Program-made: the position numbers and the translations under genes | NCBI GenBank assembly: GCA_017463145.1 | Contig: JAFTPR010000043.1 | Coordinates: 1 to 64,000 of the forward strand | Origin: Clostridia bacterium | GTDB taxonomy: Bacteria; Bacillota; Clostridia; Christensenellales; Borkfalkiaceae | Direction: 5' to 3' | Length of the DNA: 64,000 nt | Shown: positions 47,154-57,047 of the stretch, in pieces | How the letters are laid out: each line of letters starts with the position of its first letter | Position numbering within the stretch: position 1 is the first letter of the stretch | The notes under the pieces: generated by a model | Told to the model about the DNA's origin: nothing | The model's input: only the letters and a program-made list of their open reading frames with translations | Database searches by the model: none

Positions 47154-48494
47154 ATGGAAGACGTGATATCCGCAATAGCAACCGCACCCGGGAAAGGCGG
47201 GGTGGCAATTATACGTATTAGCGGCTATAAAGCCCTTTCTCTTGCGGAAAAAATGTTTATTCCCGTAGGCAAAACGCCCGTTTGCTCGTTTGAGCCGTAC
47301 AGAATGTATCCGGGGAAAATCGAGGGTGAGGGGCTTACTGATTTTGGGCTTTGCGTCTATTTCAAAGCGCCTGCAAGCTACACGGGTGAAGATATTGTTG
47401 AATTTCAATGCCACGGTGGGGAAAGTATTGCGCGGGCGATATTGCAAAGAACATTCCTCTTGGGCGCGCGTATTGCAAAAAAAGGGGAATTTACCAAACG
47501 CGCGTTTTTGAACGGAAAACTTTCCCTTTCCTCTGCGGAAGGCGTTGCGGATATGATCAATGCCGAATCGCAAGCGGAAGCGAGGGCGGGTTACCTTCTA
47601 TATAGTGAAAAATTAACTAAAAAAGTGCAAGCATTACAGGCGGGATTAAAAACGTCGCTTGCAAAAATAGACGTGTTTATCGACTATCCCGAAGAGGCTG
47701 CGGATGACGCCGAGATTGAAAATAACGAGCTGAGATCCTCGCTTCGCACGCTGTCGGACGAGCTTATTGCGTTGTTGAAAAGCTATGATGCGGGCAAAAA
47801 AATAAAAACGGGTGTTACCGTTGCGATTTGCGGAAAACCGAATACGGGTAAAAGTTCCTTGCTGAATCGGCTTCTTGGGTACGATAAAGCAATCGTGTCC
47901 GAGCTGGCAGGTACGACCCGTGACGCCGTTGAGGGCGCAATAGAGATACACGGCAAGAAATTTAATCTGTACGACACGGCAGGCGTGCGTGAATGTGGGG
48001 ATAGGATTGAGAATATCGGTATTGAACGTGCGGAAGCGATTATTCGTTCGGCTGACCTTGCCGTTTTTGTGGCGGATATTGCAGGCGGCGTAGATGAAGA
48101 GGATGCGCGGGTACTTGAAATGATCAAGGATAAGCCGATTATCAAGGTATTTAATAAAACGGATTTGACGTGCGACGATACGTTTACGGATGCGGACGTG
48201 CATACTTCTGCCGTGACGGGCGAGGGGATAACCCGCTTGAAAGAGTTGTTGTATGAAAAAGGCTTTGGCGCAAGTTTGCATGAAGCGTTTTTAATAGAAG
48301 AACGGCATTTTGAGGCATTGCAACGCGCGAAGCGCGCCTTGGAACGCGCGGAACGCGCGGTGGGCGCAGAAACGCTCGATCTTGTTGCGATAGACGTCAA
48401 GGAAGCGTGGGACGCGCTCGGTGAAGTTACGGGAGAAACGGCTACGGAAGCAATTATCGAAGAAATATTTTCAAAATTTTGCGTTGGAAAATAA
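47154..48494 (+). CDS. mnmE: tRNA modification GTPase MnmE
   Basis: 446 aa. With MnmG it makes cmnm5U34 in tRNA wobble positions. N-terminal tetrahydrofolate-binding domain (IATAPGKGGVAIIRISGYKAL), a helical domain, and the G domain with G1 GKPNTGKSS, G2-like TTRDA, G3 DTAGVRE and G4 NKTD. The C-terminal CVGK carries the family's conserved cysteine. AAGGAG site; extended -10 TGGTATAAT at 47107-47115. The usual partner mnmG is not within this window. Confidence 0.96.
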   Translation: MEDVISAIATAPGKGGVAIIRISGYKALSLAEKMFIPVGKTPVCSFEPYRMYPGKIEGEGLTDFGLCVYFKAPASYTGEDIVEFQCHGGESIARAILQRTFLLGARIAKKGEFTKRAFLNGKLSLSSAEGVADMINAESQAEARAGYLLYSEKLTKKVQALQAGLKTSLAKIDVFIDYPEEAADDAEIENNELRSSLRTLSDELIALLKSYDAGKKIKTGVTVAICGKPNTGKSSLLNRLLGYDKAIVSELAGTTRDAVEGAIEIHGKKFNLYDTAGVRECGDRIENIGIERAEAIIRSADLAVFVADIAGGVDEEDARVLEMIKDKPIIKVFNKTDLTCDDTFTDADVHTSAVTGEGITRLKELLYEKGFGASLHEAFLIEERHFEALQRAKRALERAERAVGAETLDLVAIDVKEAWDALGEVTGETATEAIIEEIFSKFCVGK

Positions 48495-48513
48495 CACATA
48501 GGATAAGGGTTTT

Positions 48514-49404
48514 ATGGTAAATTTGGATTTGTATAAGGTGTTCTATACGGTGGCGAAAAGCGGTAGCTTGACGAAAGCCGCAGAAGAGTTGTATATCTCC
48601 CAGCCGGCGGTTTCCCGTTCGATTAAGCAGCTTGAAATGCAGCTTGGCGTAACGCTATTTACCCGTACGCATAGAGGTATGATGCTGTCTGCGCAGGGCG
48701 GAAAAGTGATTTTTGACGAGGTGGAACGCGCGCTTGGGCTTTTGAGTGAGGCGCAAAACCGCCTTGCGGAAATGAAAACCTCTGCAACGGGAACAATTCG
48801 TATCGGTGCAAGCGATACGATTTTCGAGTATTTTCTTGCGGATAAAATCGTGGAGTTTCACGAACGTTTTCCTGCGGTTAAGATTGAATTGCTTGCCGAT
48901 CTCACCCCCGAAACGGTGGAGAAGTTAAAAGCAGATAAATGCGACGTGGCGTTTGTCAATTTGCCGATCGAAAAAGATGCGGAGTTGAAACTTTACGGCA
49001 ACTGTATGCGCTTGGACGACGTGTTTGTGGTAGGCGGAAAGTTTTCGTTTTTATCGCAACAGACCCTACCCGTGTCTGAGTTGAAACGTTATCCGCTCGT
49101 GATGATGGAAACGGGCACGGTCACGAGAAAGTCGCACGACAATTTCTTTTCCACGCTCGGCATAAAGGCAGATCCTTCTATCGAGGTGGGGAGTTGGGAT
49201 TTGATGAAACGCTTGGTGACAAGAGGCATGGGTATAGGTATCATTCCTCGTCAATACGCCAAAAAGGAGTTGGAAACGGGTACGCTGTTTGAGATGAGAA
49301 CGGATACCGCTTTTCCTACCCGTTCGGTGGGTATGTTGTTGAAGAAAAACGCGCCTATCTCGTATGCGCTCCATTGTTTTACGGAAGAATTCAGAAAGGA
49401 TTGA
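48514..49404 (+). CDS. LysR-family transcriptional regulator
   Basis: 296 aa. N-terminal winged helix (YKVFYTVAKSGSLTKAAEELYISQPAVSRSIKQLEMQLGVTLFTRTHRGMMLSAQG) and a periplasmic-binding-like effector domain from about 90 (GTIRIGASDTIFEYFLADKIVEFHERFPAVKI). It stands in a run of housekeeping genes rather than beside a divergent target, so the regulated gene is not evident. Ligand unknown. Ends 15 bp before lepA. Confidence 0.93.
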   Translation: MVNLDLYKVFYTVAKSGSLTKAAEELYISQPAVSRSIKQLEMQLGVTLFTRTHRGMMLSAQGGKVIFDEVERALGLLSEAQNRLAEMKTSATGTIRIGASDTIFEYFLADKIVEFHERFPAVKIELLADLTPETVEKLKADKCDVAFVNLPIEKDAELKLYGNCMRLDDVFVVGGKFSFLSQQTLPVSELKRYPLVMMETGTVTRKSHDNFFSTLGIKADPSIEVGSWDLMKRLVTRGMGIGIIPRQYAKKELETGTLFEMRTDTAFPTRSVGMLLKKNAPISYALHCFTEEFRKD

Positions 49405-49419
49405 ATATAAGGAATATTT

Positions 49420-51228
49420 ATGGCAAAACCCAATTCATTGTTAAGAAATTTTTGCATTATCGCGCATATCGACCACGGTAAAAGCACGCTTGCCGACAGA
49501 TTGATCGAGCATACGGGGCAGGTTTCCGCGCGGGATATGGAAGAACAGCTTTTGGATAGCATGGATATCGAAAAGGAACGGGGTATTACGATTAAGCTCA
49601 CGCCCGTAAGAATGTATTATACGGCAAAGGACGGGCAGGAGTACGAGTTTAATTTGATTGATACGCCGGGACACGTGGACTTCACGTACGAGGTCAGTCG
49701 TTCGCTCGCTGCTTGCGAGGGTGCAATTCTTGTTGTGGATGCCACGCAAGGCGTGGAGGCGCAAACGTTGGCAAACGTGTATCTCGCGCTTGAAAACAAT
49801 CTTGAAATATTGCCCGTTATCAACAAAATTGATTTGCCTAGCGCTCGTATAGACGAGGCGAAAAAGGAAATAGAGGACCTAATTGGCTTGGATGCGGAGG
49901 GGATACCTTGCGTTTCGGCGAAAGAAGGTACGAATATCGGAGATTTATTGGAGGCAATCGCTACGTATTTTCCTCCTCCCGACGGCGACACAGAACAGCC
50001 TTTGAAAGCGCTTATTTTCGATAGCTACTACGATAATTATAAAGGCGTTATTCTGTTTGTTCGTATCAAGGACGGGCAAGTCAAAGTGGGAGATAAAATT
50101 AAAACGTTTCTTTCCTCTACTGTTTACGACGTGACGGAAGTGGGCGCGTTTGCGCCCGGGCTGTTCCCCAAGGAAGTGCTTAAAGCGGGCGAGGTTGGCT
50201 ATATCGCAGCTTCGATAAAATCCATTCAAGACGTTGCCGTGGGGGATACGGTTACGAACGCTGTTGCGCCTGCCGCTGAGCCGTTGCCCGGCTATAAAAA
50301 GGTGCAACCTGTCGTATTTTGCGGTATTTATCCGCTTGACGGCAGTAAATTCAACGATTTGAAGGAAGCTATTTTAAAGTTGCAGCTCAACGACGCTTCC
50401 CTTATCTTCGAGCCTGATAATTCCGTTGCGCTCGGTTTTGGTTTCCGTTGCGGTTTCTTGGGATTGTTGCATATGGAGATTATACAGGAGCGTATCGAGC
50501 GGGAATTCAATCTCGATATAATCACCACCGCGCCGAGCGTAAGTTATCTTGTGCATAAGACGAACGGGGAGGAGTTTTTCGTGGATAATCCCACGCATTT
50601 GCCCGAAGCGTCGGATATCGAATATATGGAAGAACCGATCGTTAAAGCAGAGGTGTACACACCGCCCGATTTTATGGGTTCGGTAATGGACCTTTGCAAG
50701 GAAAAGCGCGGCGTGTTCAAGAATATGACGTACGTAGACGAGCGTCGTGTCAAGTTGGAATATACGTTGCCTTTAAATGAGATTGTCTACGACTTTTTTG
50801 ACGGACTCAAATCCCGTACCAAAGGATATGCAAGCTTTGATTATGAGCTTGCGGGGTATCAACGCTCCAAGCTTGTGAAGCTGGATATCCTCTTAAATGG
50901 CGAAATTTGTGACGCGCTTTCGATTATTGTATTCGAGGGCAGAGCATACGAACGGGGCAGAACGCTTTGCGAAAATTTAAAAGACGCCATTCCCCGTCAG
51001 CTTTTTGAAATTCCCGTACAGGCGGCGGTTGGCGGTAAGGTAATTGCCCGTGAAACGGTCAAGGCTGTAAGAAAGGACGTTTTGGCGAAGTGCTACGGCG
51101 GTGACATTACAAGAAAACGTAAACTCCTTGAAAAACAGAAAGAGGGTAAAAAACGTATGCGTAAAGTCGGTTCGGTGGACGTGCCTAGCGAAGTGTTTAT
51201 GGAAATCCTCAAAACGAACAAAGATTGA
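49420..51228 (+). CDS. lepA: Elongation factor 4 (LepA)
   Basis: 602 aa, a GTPase that acts on stalled or maturing ribosomes. G1 [10 protein letters not shown]2 RGITIK, G3 DTPGH, G4 NKID, then domains II-IV and the LepA-specific C-terminal domain ([11 protein letters not shown]). Length is exactly that of the family. It precedes the MGMT-like and hemW genes, a common Firmicutes order (lepA-hemW). Confidence 0.97.
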   Translation: MAKPNSLLRNFCIIAHIDHGKSTLADRLIEHTGQVSARDMEEQLLDSMDIEKERGITIKLTPVRMYYTAKDGQEYEFNLIDTPGHVDFTYEVSRSLAACEGAILVVDATQGVEAQTLANVYLALENNLEILPVINKIDLPSARIDEAKKEIEDLIGLDAEGIPCVSAKEGTNIGDLLEAIATYFPPPDGDTEQPLKALIFDSYYDNYKGVILFVRIKDGQVKVGDKIKTFLSSTVYDVTEVGAFAPGLFPKEVLKAGEVGYIAASIKSIQDVAVGDTVTNAVAPAAEPLPGYKKVQPVVFCGIYPLDGSKFNDLKEAILKLQLNDASLIFEPDNSVALGFGFRCGFLGLLHMEIIQERIEREFNLDIITTAPSVSYLVHKTNGEEFFVDNPTHLPEASDIEYMEEPIVKAEVYTPPDFMGSVMDLCKEKRGVFKNMTYVDERRVKLEYTLPLNEIVYDFFDGLKSRTKGYASFDYELAGYQRSKLVKLDILLNGEICDALSIIVFEGRAYERGRTLCENLKDAIPRQLFEIPVQAAVGGKVIARETVKAVRKDVLAKCYGGDITRKRKLLEKQKEGKKRMRKVGSVDVPSEVFMEILKTNKD

Positions 51229-51244
51229 TTTGTGGCGGGCAGGT

Positions 51245-51583
51245 ATGCGTTCAAATGATTTTTTTGATAAGGTGTACGAGGCGGTGAAGCAGATTCCGCA
51301 AGGGAAAGTCGCTACGTACGGACAAATCGCATATGCGGTCGGCGCGCCCCGTTGCGCAAGACAGGTAGGTTTTGCTTTGCACGTCAATCCGCAACCGTTT
51401 GTCATTCCCTGTCATAGGGTTGTCAATCGGTTCGGTCGGCTTGCGCCTGCGTTTGCGTTCGGTGGCGTAGGGGTGCAGGCAGAGCTATTGAAAAACGAGG
51501 GCGTTGCAGTATACGAAAAGGACGGAGAGTATTTCGTCGATTTGGAGAAATATATTTATCGCGGTGCATTTACCGCAAACTGA
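51245..51583 (+). CDS. MGMT DNA-binding-domain protein (alkyltransferase-like), 112 aa
   Basis: Contains only the C-terminal half of O6-methylguanine-DNA methyltransferase: VYEAVKQIPQGKVATYGQIAYAVGAPRCARQVG (helix-turn-helix with Arg finger) and the active-site VIPCHRVV. The cysteine acceptor is kept; typical alkyltransferase-like proteins have Trp there, so this may be a minimal active enzyme or a damage-binding protein. The N-terminal domain of Ada/Ogt is missing. The start at 51245 has a weak site (GGGCAGG). Placed between lepA and hemW. Confidence 0.85.
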   Translation: MRSNDFFDKVYEAVKQIPQGKVATYGQIAYAVGAPRCARQVGFALHVNPQPFVIPCHRVVNRFGRLAPAFAFGGVGVQAELLKNEGVAVYEKDGEYFVDLEKYIYRGAFTAN

Positions 51584-51595
51584 CGGAGAAAAGTT

Positions 51596-52717
51596 ATGGC
51601 AGGTATTTACGTTCACATACCGTTTTGTAGGCACAAATGTTCGTATTGCGATTTTGTTTCCTTCCCCGATAAGGTAGATTATGCAGAAGCCTATATGGCT
51701 TGCGTGTATCGGGAAATGAAAAAGCGTAGTGAAGAGCTGAAAAATTACACGTTCGATACGGTGTATTTCGGGGGTGGAACACCCTCATATATCCCGCCTA
51801 AACTCATTTTGGGGGCAATGAACCAAATTCGGCAATGCTTCAAGCTTGCAAAAGATGCGGAGATTACGTTGGAATTGAACCCCGGGACGGTGGGCGAAAG
51901 CAAGATTGAAACGTACAAAAAAGCGGGAGTTAACCGTTTTTCCATTGGGTTGCAAACGGCTATCGACAGTCAGCTTGCCGACTTAAACCGTATTCATAAC
52001 GCACGGGACTACGTATATGCGACCAAGCTATTAAAGGGCGAAAATTTCAGTACGGACGTAATGCTTGGTTTAAAAAACCAAACTTTGGACGATATCAAGA
52101 AAACGATAGAACTTGCGCATGCTTGCGGCTCGAAACATATTTCCATGTACGCGCTCACCGTTGAGGACGGTACGCCTATTTATACGGATTATTTAAACGG
52201 CGAACTGCCCGATAGCGACGAAGTGGCGCAGATGTACGAATACGGTTGTACGCTCCTCAAAGAAAAAGGGTATGAACGGTATGAAATATCGAATTTTGCC
52301 GTACCCGGGTATGAGAGTAAGCATAATTTGAACTATTGGAAACGGGGCGAATATATCGGATTCGGTATTTCCGCAAGCTCCTTTATGCAAGGCAAGCGTT
52401 TTACAAACACGTTTGATTTGGATGAATATATGAAATGCGTCATTTCGGGTTTCTATCCCGCCGTTACAAGCGAAGAAGTATCCGAAGAGGACGCGAAATT
52501 TGAATTTATTATGCTTGCGCTCCGTACAAAATACGGCGTATCTATGAACGAATATAAAGAAAAATTCGGTTCGACGCTCGGGGATGATTTTCCCAACGCC
52601 TTGAAAAAAACGGTCAAATATTTAGAGCTTGACGGCGATAGATTGAAAATAAAAGACGAATATTTATACGTGCAAAATTCGGTATTGATGCCGTTTATGG
52701 AGGAAGAGCGCAAATGA
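51596..52717 (+). CDS. hemW: HemW-type radical SAM heme chaperone
   Basis: 373 aa. Radical SAM cluster HIPFCRHKCSYCDF with Cys11, 15, 18; GGGTPSY SAM motif, and the C-terminal HemN-type domain. Length and the CxxxCxxC without an extra cysteine match HemW, a heme trafficking protein, rather than HemN coproporphyrinogen dehydrogenase. GGAG site; overlaps the next gene by 4 bp (ATGA). Part of the lepA-hemW-aroK-like operon. Confidence 0.93.
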   Translation: MAGIYVHIPFCRHKCSYCDFVSFPDKVDYAEAYMACVYREMKKRSEELKNYTFDTVYFGGGTPSYIPPKLILGAMNQIRQCFKLAKDAEITLELNPGTVGESKIETYKKAGVNRFSIGLQTAIDSQLADLNRIHNARDYVYATKLLKGENFSTDVMLGLKNQTLDDIKKTIELAHACGSKHISMYALTVEDGTPIYTDYLNGELPDSDEVAQMYEYGCTLLKEKGYERYEISNFAVPGYESKHNLNYWKRGEYIGFGISASSFMQGKRFTNTFDLDEYMKCVISGFYPAVTSEEVSEEDAKFEFIMLALRTKYGVSMNEYKEKFGSTLGDDFPNALKKTVKYLELDGDRLKIKDEYLYVQNSVLMPFMEEERK

Positions 52718-53445
52718 GAATTTTGATTATACGCCACGGCGATCCCGATTACGAACACGACTGTTTGACGGAAAAAGGCAAAAGGGAAGCTGCGCTTCTT
52801 GCTAAATGGCTGAAAAATGAAAATATTACCGCTTTTTATTCCTCGCCATTGGGCAGAGCAAAAGAAACTTGCAAATACGTGGCAAAGGAACAGGGCAGAG
52901 AAAAAGAGATTGTCGTATTGCCTTGGCTACAAGAGTTTAATCACGACGTTACGTATCCCAAAGGCCGTCAAGCGGATATTCCTTGGGATATGCTTCCCGA
53001 GGAATGGAAAGACGAACCGCAGATGTATTCTCTGCAATGGTACGAGCACGAATGTTATACGGGTTCGGGTCTGAAAGAAAAATATTTGCAGGTTACGGGA
53101 GAGCTGGACAAGCTGCTCCAAAAACACGGCTACGTGCGGGAAGGCGGTATTTATAAAGCGGAAAAACCCAATAGGGATACGATTGCGCTGTTTTGCCATT
53201 TCGGCTTGGAAAGCGTGCTTTTATCCCGACTTTGCGATACGTCACCCGTGCTTATTTGGCATCATTTTGTGGCATTGCCTACGTCCGTCACAACGTTGTA
53301 CACCGAAGAACGCCGAGAGGGTAAGGCGGTGTTTCGTTGCTCGGGATTCGGCGATACGGGACACTTGCGGTCAGGCGGAGAACCGCTTTCCTTTTCCGCG
53401 CGTTTTTGTGAAACGTACGATAGCTTGACGGAACGGCGGGATTGA
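52714..53445 (+). CDS. Histidine phosphatase family protein, 243 aa
   Basis: ILIIRHGDPDYE at the N-terminus (His9), then LTEKGKREAALLAKWL, SSPLGRAKETC (second Arg) and a C-terminal FCHFG that holds the second His. These keep the catalytic set of the branch-1 family. The inserted part (WLQEFNHDVTYPKGRQADIPWDMLPEEWK) is larger than in GpmB-type members. Substrate unknown. Overlaps hemW by 4 bp and is followed by aroK. Confidence 0.85.
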   Translation: MRILIIRHGDPDYEHDCLTEKGKREAALLAKWLKNENITAFYSSPLGRAKETCKYVAKEQGREKEIVVLPWLQEFNHDVTYPKGRQADIPWDMLPEEWKDEPQMYSLQWYEHECYTGSGLKEKYLQVTGELDKLLQKHGYVREGGIYKAEKPNRDTIALFCHFGLESVLLSRLCDTSPVLIWHHFVALPTSVTTLYTEERREGKAVFRCSGFGDTGHLRSGGEPLSFSARFCETYDSLTERRD

Positions 53446-53474
53446 TCGGGAATAAACCGTCAAAGGGAGTGAGT

Positions 53475-53984
53475 ATGAAAAAAGGCAATATTATTTTAAT
53501 CGGTATGCCGGGGTCGGGAAAAACGACGATCGGTACGGAGCTTTCCGAGGTGCTCGGATACGGGTATATCGATAGTGACAGCGTTATTGTTGCGCGCGAG
53601 GGCAAACGCTTGAACGAAATCATTGCGGAGATCGGTAGAGAAGCGTTTCTTGATATTGAAGCCAAAGTCAATTCGGAAATATGCGCCGATCGTTGTGTAA
53701 TCGCTACGGGCGGGAGTGTTATTTATCGGGAAGCGGCAATGCAAAAGCTTTCCGCGCTTGGTAAAATCGTATATTTGAAGTTGCCTTATGAAGTGATTGC
53801 AAGCAGACTTGGCGATTTGCAAAAACGCGGCGTAGCGTTAAAGGACGGATACACGCTCAAAGATTTGTATGAAGAACGCGCGCCGTTGTACGAAAAATAT
53901 GCAGATATTTGCGTGGAGTTGCACGGCGAGCCGATTGCGGAATGTGTGGTGGCAGTTGCGAAATCTTTGCGAGGGGTGCTGTAA
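53475..53984 (+). CDS. aroK: Shikimate kinase
   Basis: 170 aa. Phosphorylates shikimate in aromatic amino acid synthesis. Walker A GMPGSGKTT (10-18), the shikimate-binding DSD in YIDSDSVI, RE in IGREAFLDIE and GGS in ATGGSVI; Arg in the lid region QKRGVALKDG. The start at 53475 has GGGAG upstream; an in-frame TTG at 53442 would extend it but lacks conserved sequence. Overlaps the panE-like gene by 1 bp (TAATG). Confidence 0.92.
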   Translation: MKKGNIILIGMPGSGKTTIGTELSEVLGYGYIDSDSVIVAREGKRLNEIIAEIGREAFLDIEAKVNSEICADRCVIATGGSVIYREAAMQKLSALGKIVYLKLPYEVIASRLGDLQKRGVALKDGYTLKDLYEERAPLYEKYADICVELHGEPIAECVVAVAKSLRGVL

Positions 53985-55048
53985 TGACGGCACAGGAAGC
54001 CAAAATTGCCGTTTACGGTGCAGGCGCAATGGGTACGGTACTCGGTGCATTTTTGACGGCAGGCGGGCTGAACGTTGAGCTTGTCACGCGCAACGAGGCG
54101 CACGTGGCGGCAATGCAAAAAGCGGGCGCAAAGCTTGTTTGTAGGGCAAACGGCATTGAGTATACTGTCAAGGTCAACGCGCTGATACCCTCGGAAATGG
54201 CAGTTGAATACGACGTAATTTTTCTGATGACGAAACAAAAAAACAACGGTGAAATTCTGGATTTTTTGCTTCCCAAATTAAAAGGCGACGGCGTGATTTG
54301 TACCACGCAAAACGGGCTGCCCGAAGAGGCGATTGCAAACCGTATCGGTGTAAACCGTACGTACGGCGGCGTAGTCACGTTTGGCGCGAATTTGTTAAAC
54401 GGCGGGGGCATGGTCGAGTTGACTTCCAAAATGGAGGCAATGCGTATACAGGTCGGCGGGTATAAAAACGACGGAGCAAAAACGGAACTGTTGACGGATA
54501 TCCTCTCGTATGCGGGGAAGGTATGCAACGAAGCGTTCGTATCGCGTACAGATAATCTTGCGGGCGCACGGTGGAGTAAGCTTTGTATCAACGCGGCATT
54601 TTCGGGGCTTTCCGTCGTGACGGGTCTGTCATTCGGGCAAATTGCGCGCAAGAAAAAAAGCAAAAAAATTGCGCTTGGGATTTTACGGGAGTGTATGGAT
54701 GTGGCAAGCGCAAACGGCGTCGTATTGGAACGTATGAGTGGCTACGATATGCAAAAATGGTTAGGTTCGCGCGGGTTGTTTGGCACAATGCTTGCCAAGT
54801 GTTTGCTTCCGATTGCTATGCGCAAACATAAACGCTTGGTATCGGGTATGCTTAAAGACGTAGAAAGCGGCAAAAAATGCGAAATCGATTTCATCAACGG
54901 CGCTGTAAGCGCAGCGGGTAAAAGGGTAGGCGTTGCAACGCCACTTTGCGATACGGTCGTGGAAATCGTGCACGGTATTGAAAACGGGTTATACGAGATT
55001 ACGGAACAAAATCTTGATTTCTTTAAAAACATTAAAAGAGGTATATAG
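53984..55048 (+). CDS. panE: 2-dehydropantoate 2-reductase (PanE/ApbA family)
   Basis: 354 aa. Rossmann start IAVYGAGAMGTVLGAFL (12-17 GAGAMG), NGLPEEAI, catalytic Lys in KLCINAAFSGLSVVTGL and a C-terminal helical domain with KCEIDFINGAVSAAGKRVGVATPLCDTV, which includes the E-x-D-x-x-N-G motif. NADPH-dependent reduction of ketopantoate in pantothenate/CoA synthesis is expected. Slightly longer than E. coli PanE (303 aa) through an insertion near residue 235. The symbol is by family; related paralogues act on other keto acids. Confidence 0.88.
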   Translation: MTAQEAKIAVYGAGAMGTVLGAFLTAGGLNVELVTRNEAHVAAMQKAGAKLVCRANGIEYTVKVNALIPSEMAVEYDVIFLMTKQKNNGEILDFLLPKLKGDGVICTTQNGLPEEAIANRIGVNRTYGGVVTFGANLLNGGGMVELTSKMEAMRIQVGGYKNDGAKTELLTDILSYAGKVCNEAFVSRTDNLAGARWSKLCINAAFSGLSVVTGLSFGQIARKKKSKKIALGILRECMDVASANGVVLERMSGYDMQKWLGSRGLFGTMLAKCLLPIAMRKHKRLVSGMLKDVESGKKCEIDFINGAVSAAGKRVGVATPLCDTVVEIVHGIENGLYEITEQNLDFFKNIKRGI

Positions 55049-55049
55049 T

Positions 55050-56690
55050 ATGGATTGGAACAAATTGGCGGAAGCCCTTATCACGGACGAGAACGTAAAA
55101 CCTCTCGAATATTACGAAGCTTTATATCCCGAGCGCGCGTTGGAAAAGGGCGCGCAGGTTACGCGGCTTGCGCCCAGCCCTACGGGCTTTATGCACCTTG
55201 GTAACTTGTACGTTGCGCTTGCCAACGAGCGCATTGCGCATCAAAGCGGCGGCGTATTCTATTTGCGTATTGAAGATACGGATGAAAAACGTAAAGTAGA
55301 GGGCGCGGTGGAGGTCATTCATCAATCGCTCAAATATTTCGGCGTGGCTTTCGACGAGGGCGCAGATCTTTGCGGTGATTACGGCCCTTACTATCAACGT
55401 CAACGCGCCGAGATCTATCACGCATACGCCAAAGAGCTTATAAAGCGTGGGCTTGCATATCCTTGCTTCTGTACGGAAGAGGAGTTGGAAAATACGAGAA
55501 ATCACCAAACGGAGAATAAACTTCTCCCCGGCTATTACGGCGAGTTTGCGAAATGCCGCAACCTCACGGAAGAGGAGATATACGAAAACTTGAAAGCAGG
55601 TAAGCCGTACGTAATTCGTTTGCGGTCCCAAGGCGACGTCAACGTGAAACACACCTTCCGCGACGAAGTGAAAGGAGAAATCACGGTTACGGAAAACAAT
55701 CAAGACGTCGTTATTTTGAAATCGGACGGAATTCCCACTTACCATTTCGCGCATGCAATCGACGATCATTTTATGCGCACGACGCTTGTCATTCGCGGCG
55801 AGGAATGGCTTTCTTCTCTGCCTATCCATATCGAGCTTTTTAAAGTCCTCGGTTTCCGCTTGCCTAAGTATGGGCATAACTGTTCCATACAGAAAATGGA
55901 CGGCGAAACCCGCCGCAAGCTCTCCAAAAGGAAAGATCCCGAGGCATCTTTGACGTTCTATCGGGAACAGGGCTATCACCCTACGGCGGTGCGTAAGTAT
56001 ATGATGACGTTGCTCAATTCCAATTTCGAGGAATGGTTGTTGAAATTCCCCGATAAACCGATTGACGAATTTAAATATTCTATTGGAAAAATGGGCAAGA
56101 GTGGCGCGCTGTTCGATATCTTGAAGCTCAACGACGTGTCTAAAACCATGATGGCTACACTCAATGAATCGGAAATGTTCGATTTCCTCAAAGCGTGGGC
56201 AGACGAGTTTGGAAGCGATGAACAAAAATCGTATTTTGCCGACCGTACGTATACGGAAAGAGTGCTTGCGCTTTGTATGGGCGTAGGCGGCAAGAAGCGC
56301 AGAAAGGACTTTGTTTGCGCTAAGCAAGCCGTCGAATTTATTTCTTATTTCTTTGACGAAACGTTCTGCCCCGACTATGCGTATCGCTTCGATAAGCAAA
56401 CGGTGAAAAAGGTTTTGCTTGGATTTAAGACGGTTTACGATTATGCGGACGACGCGCAGGCTTGGTTTGATAAAGTAAAAGCAGTTGCGGGAGAAAACGG
56501 GTTTGCGACGGATATGAAAGCGTATAAAGCCGACCCCGCAGCGTTCCCCGGAAACGTTTCGGATATAGCGGAAATGCTTCGTATCGCCACAACGGGACTT
56601 GCCAATACGCCCGACCTTTGGACGATTATGCAAATTTTAGGTGAAGAAAGAACGCTTGCCCGTTTAAATAAAGCGATAGGAAATTTATAA
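55050..56690 (+). CDS. gltX: Glutamyl-tRNA synthetase
   Basis: 546 aa. Class I synthetase: HIGH-type PSPTGFMHLGN (42-52) and KMSKS-type KLSKRKDP. The internal CFCTEEELE zinc-region remnant is reduced (only CFC). Charges tRNA-Glu and, in organisms lacking GlnRS, probably tRNA-Gln as well. The sequence pattern of the C-terminal domain is unusual for bacteria (longer than typical 480-500 aa). The start at 55050 follows panE by 1 bp with AAAGAGG upstream. No T-box is seen before it. Confidence 0.93.
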   Translation: MDWNKLAEALITDENVKPLEYYEALYPERALEKGAQVTRLAPSPTGFMHLGNLYVALANERIAHQSGGVFYLRIEDTDEKRKVEGAVEVIHQSLKYFGVAFDEGADLCGDYGPYYQRQRAEIYHAYAKELIKRGLAYPCFCTEEELENTRNHQTENKLLPGYYGEFAKCRNLTEEEIYENLKAGKPYVIRLRSQGDVNVKHTFRDEVKGEITVTENNQDVVILKSDGIPTYHFAHAIDDHFMRTTLVIRGEEWLSSLPIHIELFKVLGFRLPKYGHNCSIQKMDGETRRKLSKRKDPEASLTFYREQGYHPTAVRKYMMTLLNSNFEEWLLKFPDKPIDEFKYSIGKMGKSGALFDILKLNDVSKTMMATLNESEMFDFLKAWADEFGSDEQKSYFADRTYTERVLALCMGVGGKKRRKDFVCAKQAVEFISYFFDETFCPDYAYRFDKQTVKKVLLGFKTVYDYADDAQAWFDKVKAVAGENGFATDMKAYKADPAAFPGNVSDIAEMLRIATTGLANTPDLWTIMQILGEERTLARLNKAIGNL

Positions 56691-56701
56691 GAAAAAGATA
56701 A

Positions 56702-56728
56702 CGCCTCGGCTATGAATAGCCGAGGCGC
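56702..56728 (+). terminator. Hairpin after gltX
   Basis: GCCTCGGCTA / TAGCCGAGGC with loop TGAA, between gltX and the convergent XRE gene. The T-run is weak. Confidence 0.75.
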
Positions 56729-56746
56729 ATTATATCAAGTATATTG

Positions 56747-56959
56747 TCAATAGTCCGATAAACCGAGTAAGTAATCGGCGGACACGTGGAAAATCTCGCA
56801 AAGCAAGCGCAAATCGTTTACGCAAGGCTCGGATAAGCCTTGCTCCCAGCTTGCTAAGCCCGTAGTGGACTTATGTACAAGCTCCGCAAGCTGTTTCTGC
56901 GTTAAGTGATTTTCTTTTCGTAATTCCTTGATACGTTTTCCTATTTGAAAGTGTTCCAT
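56747..56959 (-). CDS. Small XRE-family repressor, 70 aa
   Basis: A single HTH_3 domain: LTQKQLAELVHKSTTGLASWEQGLSEPCVNDLRLLCEIFHVSADYLLGLSDY. There is no effector part. Divergent from an apparent non-coding RNA; between them two ACTAAAnTTTAGT palindromes lie 20 bp apart, the second touching the RNA's -35. It probably represses both units. The signal is unknown. Confidence 0.87.
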   Translation of the reverse strand: MEHFQIGKRIKELRKENHLTQKQLAELVHKSTTGLASWEQGLSEPCVNDLRLLCEIFHVSADYLLGLSDY

Positions 56960-56980
56960 AAAAGTATTGTATACAAAACT

Positions 56981-57041
56981 ACTAAATTTTAGTTGTTTGT
57001 ACTAAAATTTAGTTGACAAATACGAAAATATAGTATAAAAT
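56981..57041 (+). promoter_or_regulatory. Twin operators and promoter of the structured RNA
   Basis: ACTAAATTTTAGT (56981-56993) and ACTAAAATTTAGT (57001-57013). Promoter TTGACA (57013-57018), 17 bp, TAAAAT (57036-57041). Centres are 20 bp apart, two helical turns, on the same DNA face. Confidence 0.75.
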
Positions 57042-57047
57042 ATAGGT

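Noticed and set aside
55020..55050. T-box leader before gltX
   Set aside because: Only one base separates gltX from the panE-like gene; there is no leader region.
55122..56633. 503-aa minus-strand frame over gltX
   Set aside because: Shadow of gltX codon usage; no known motif and no ribosome site.
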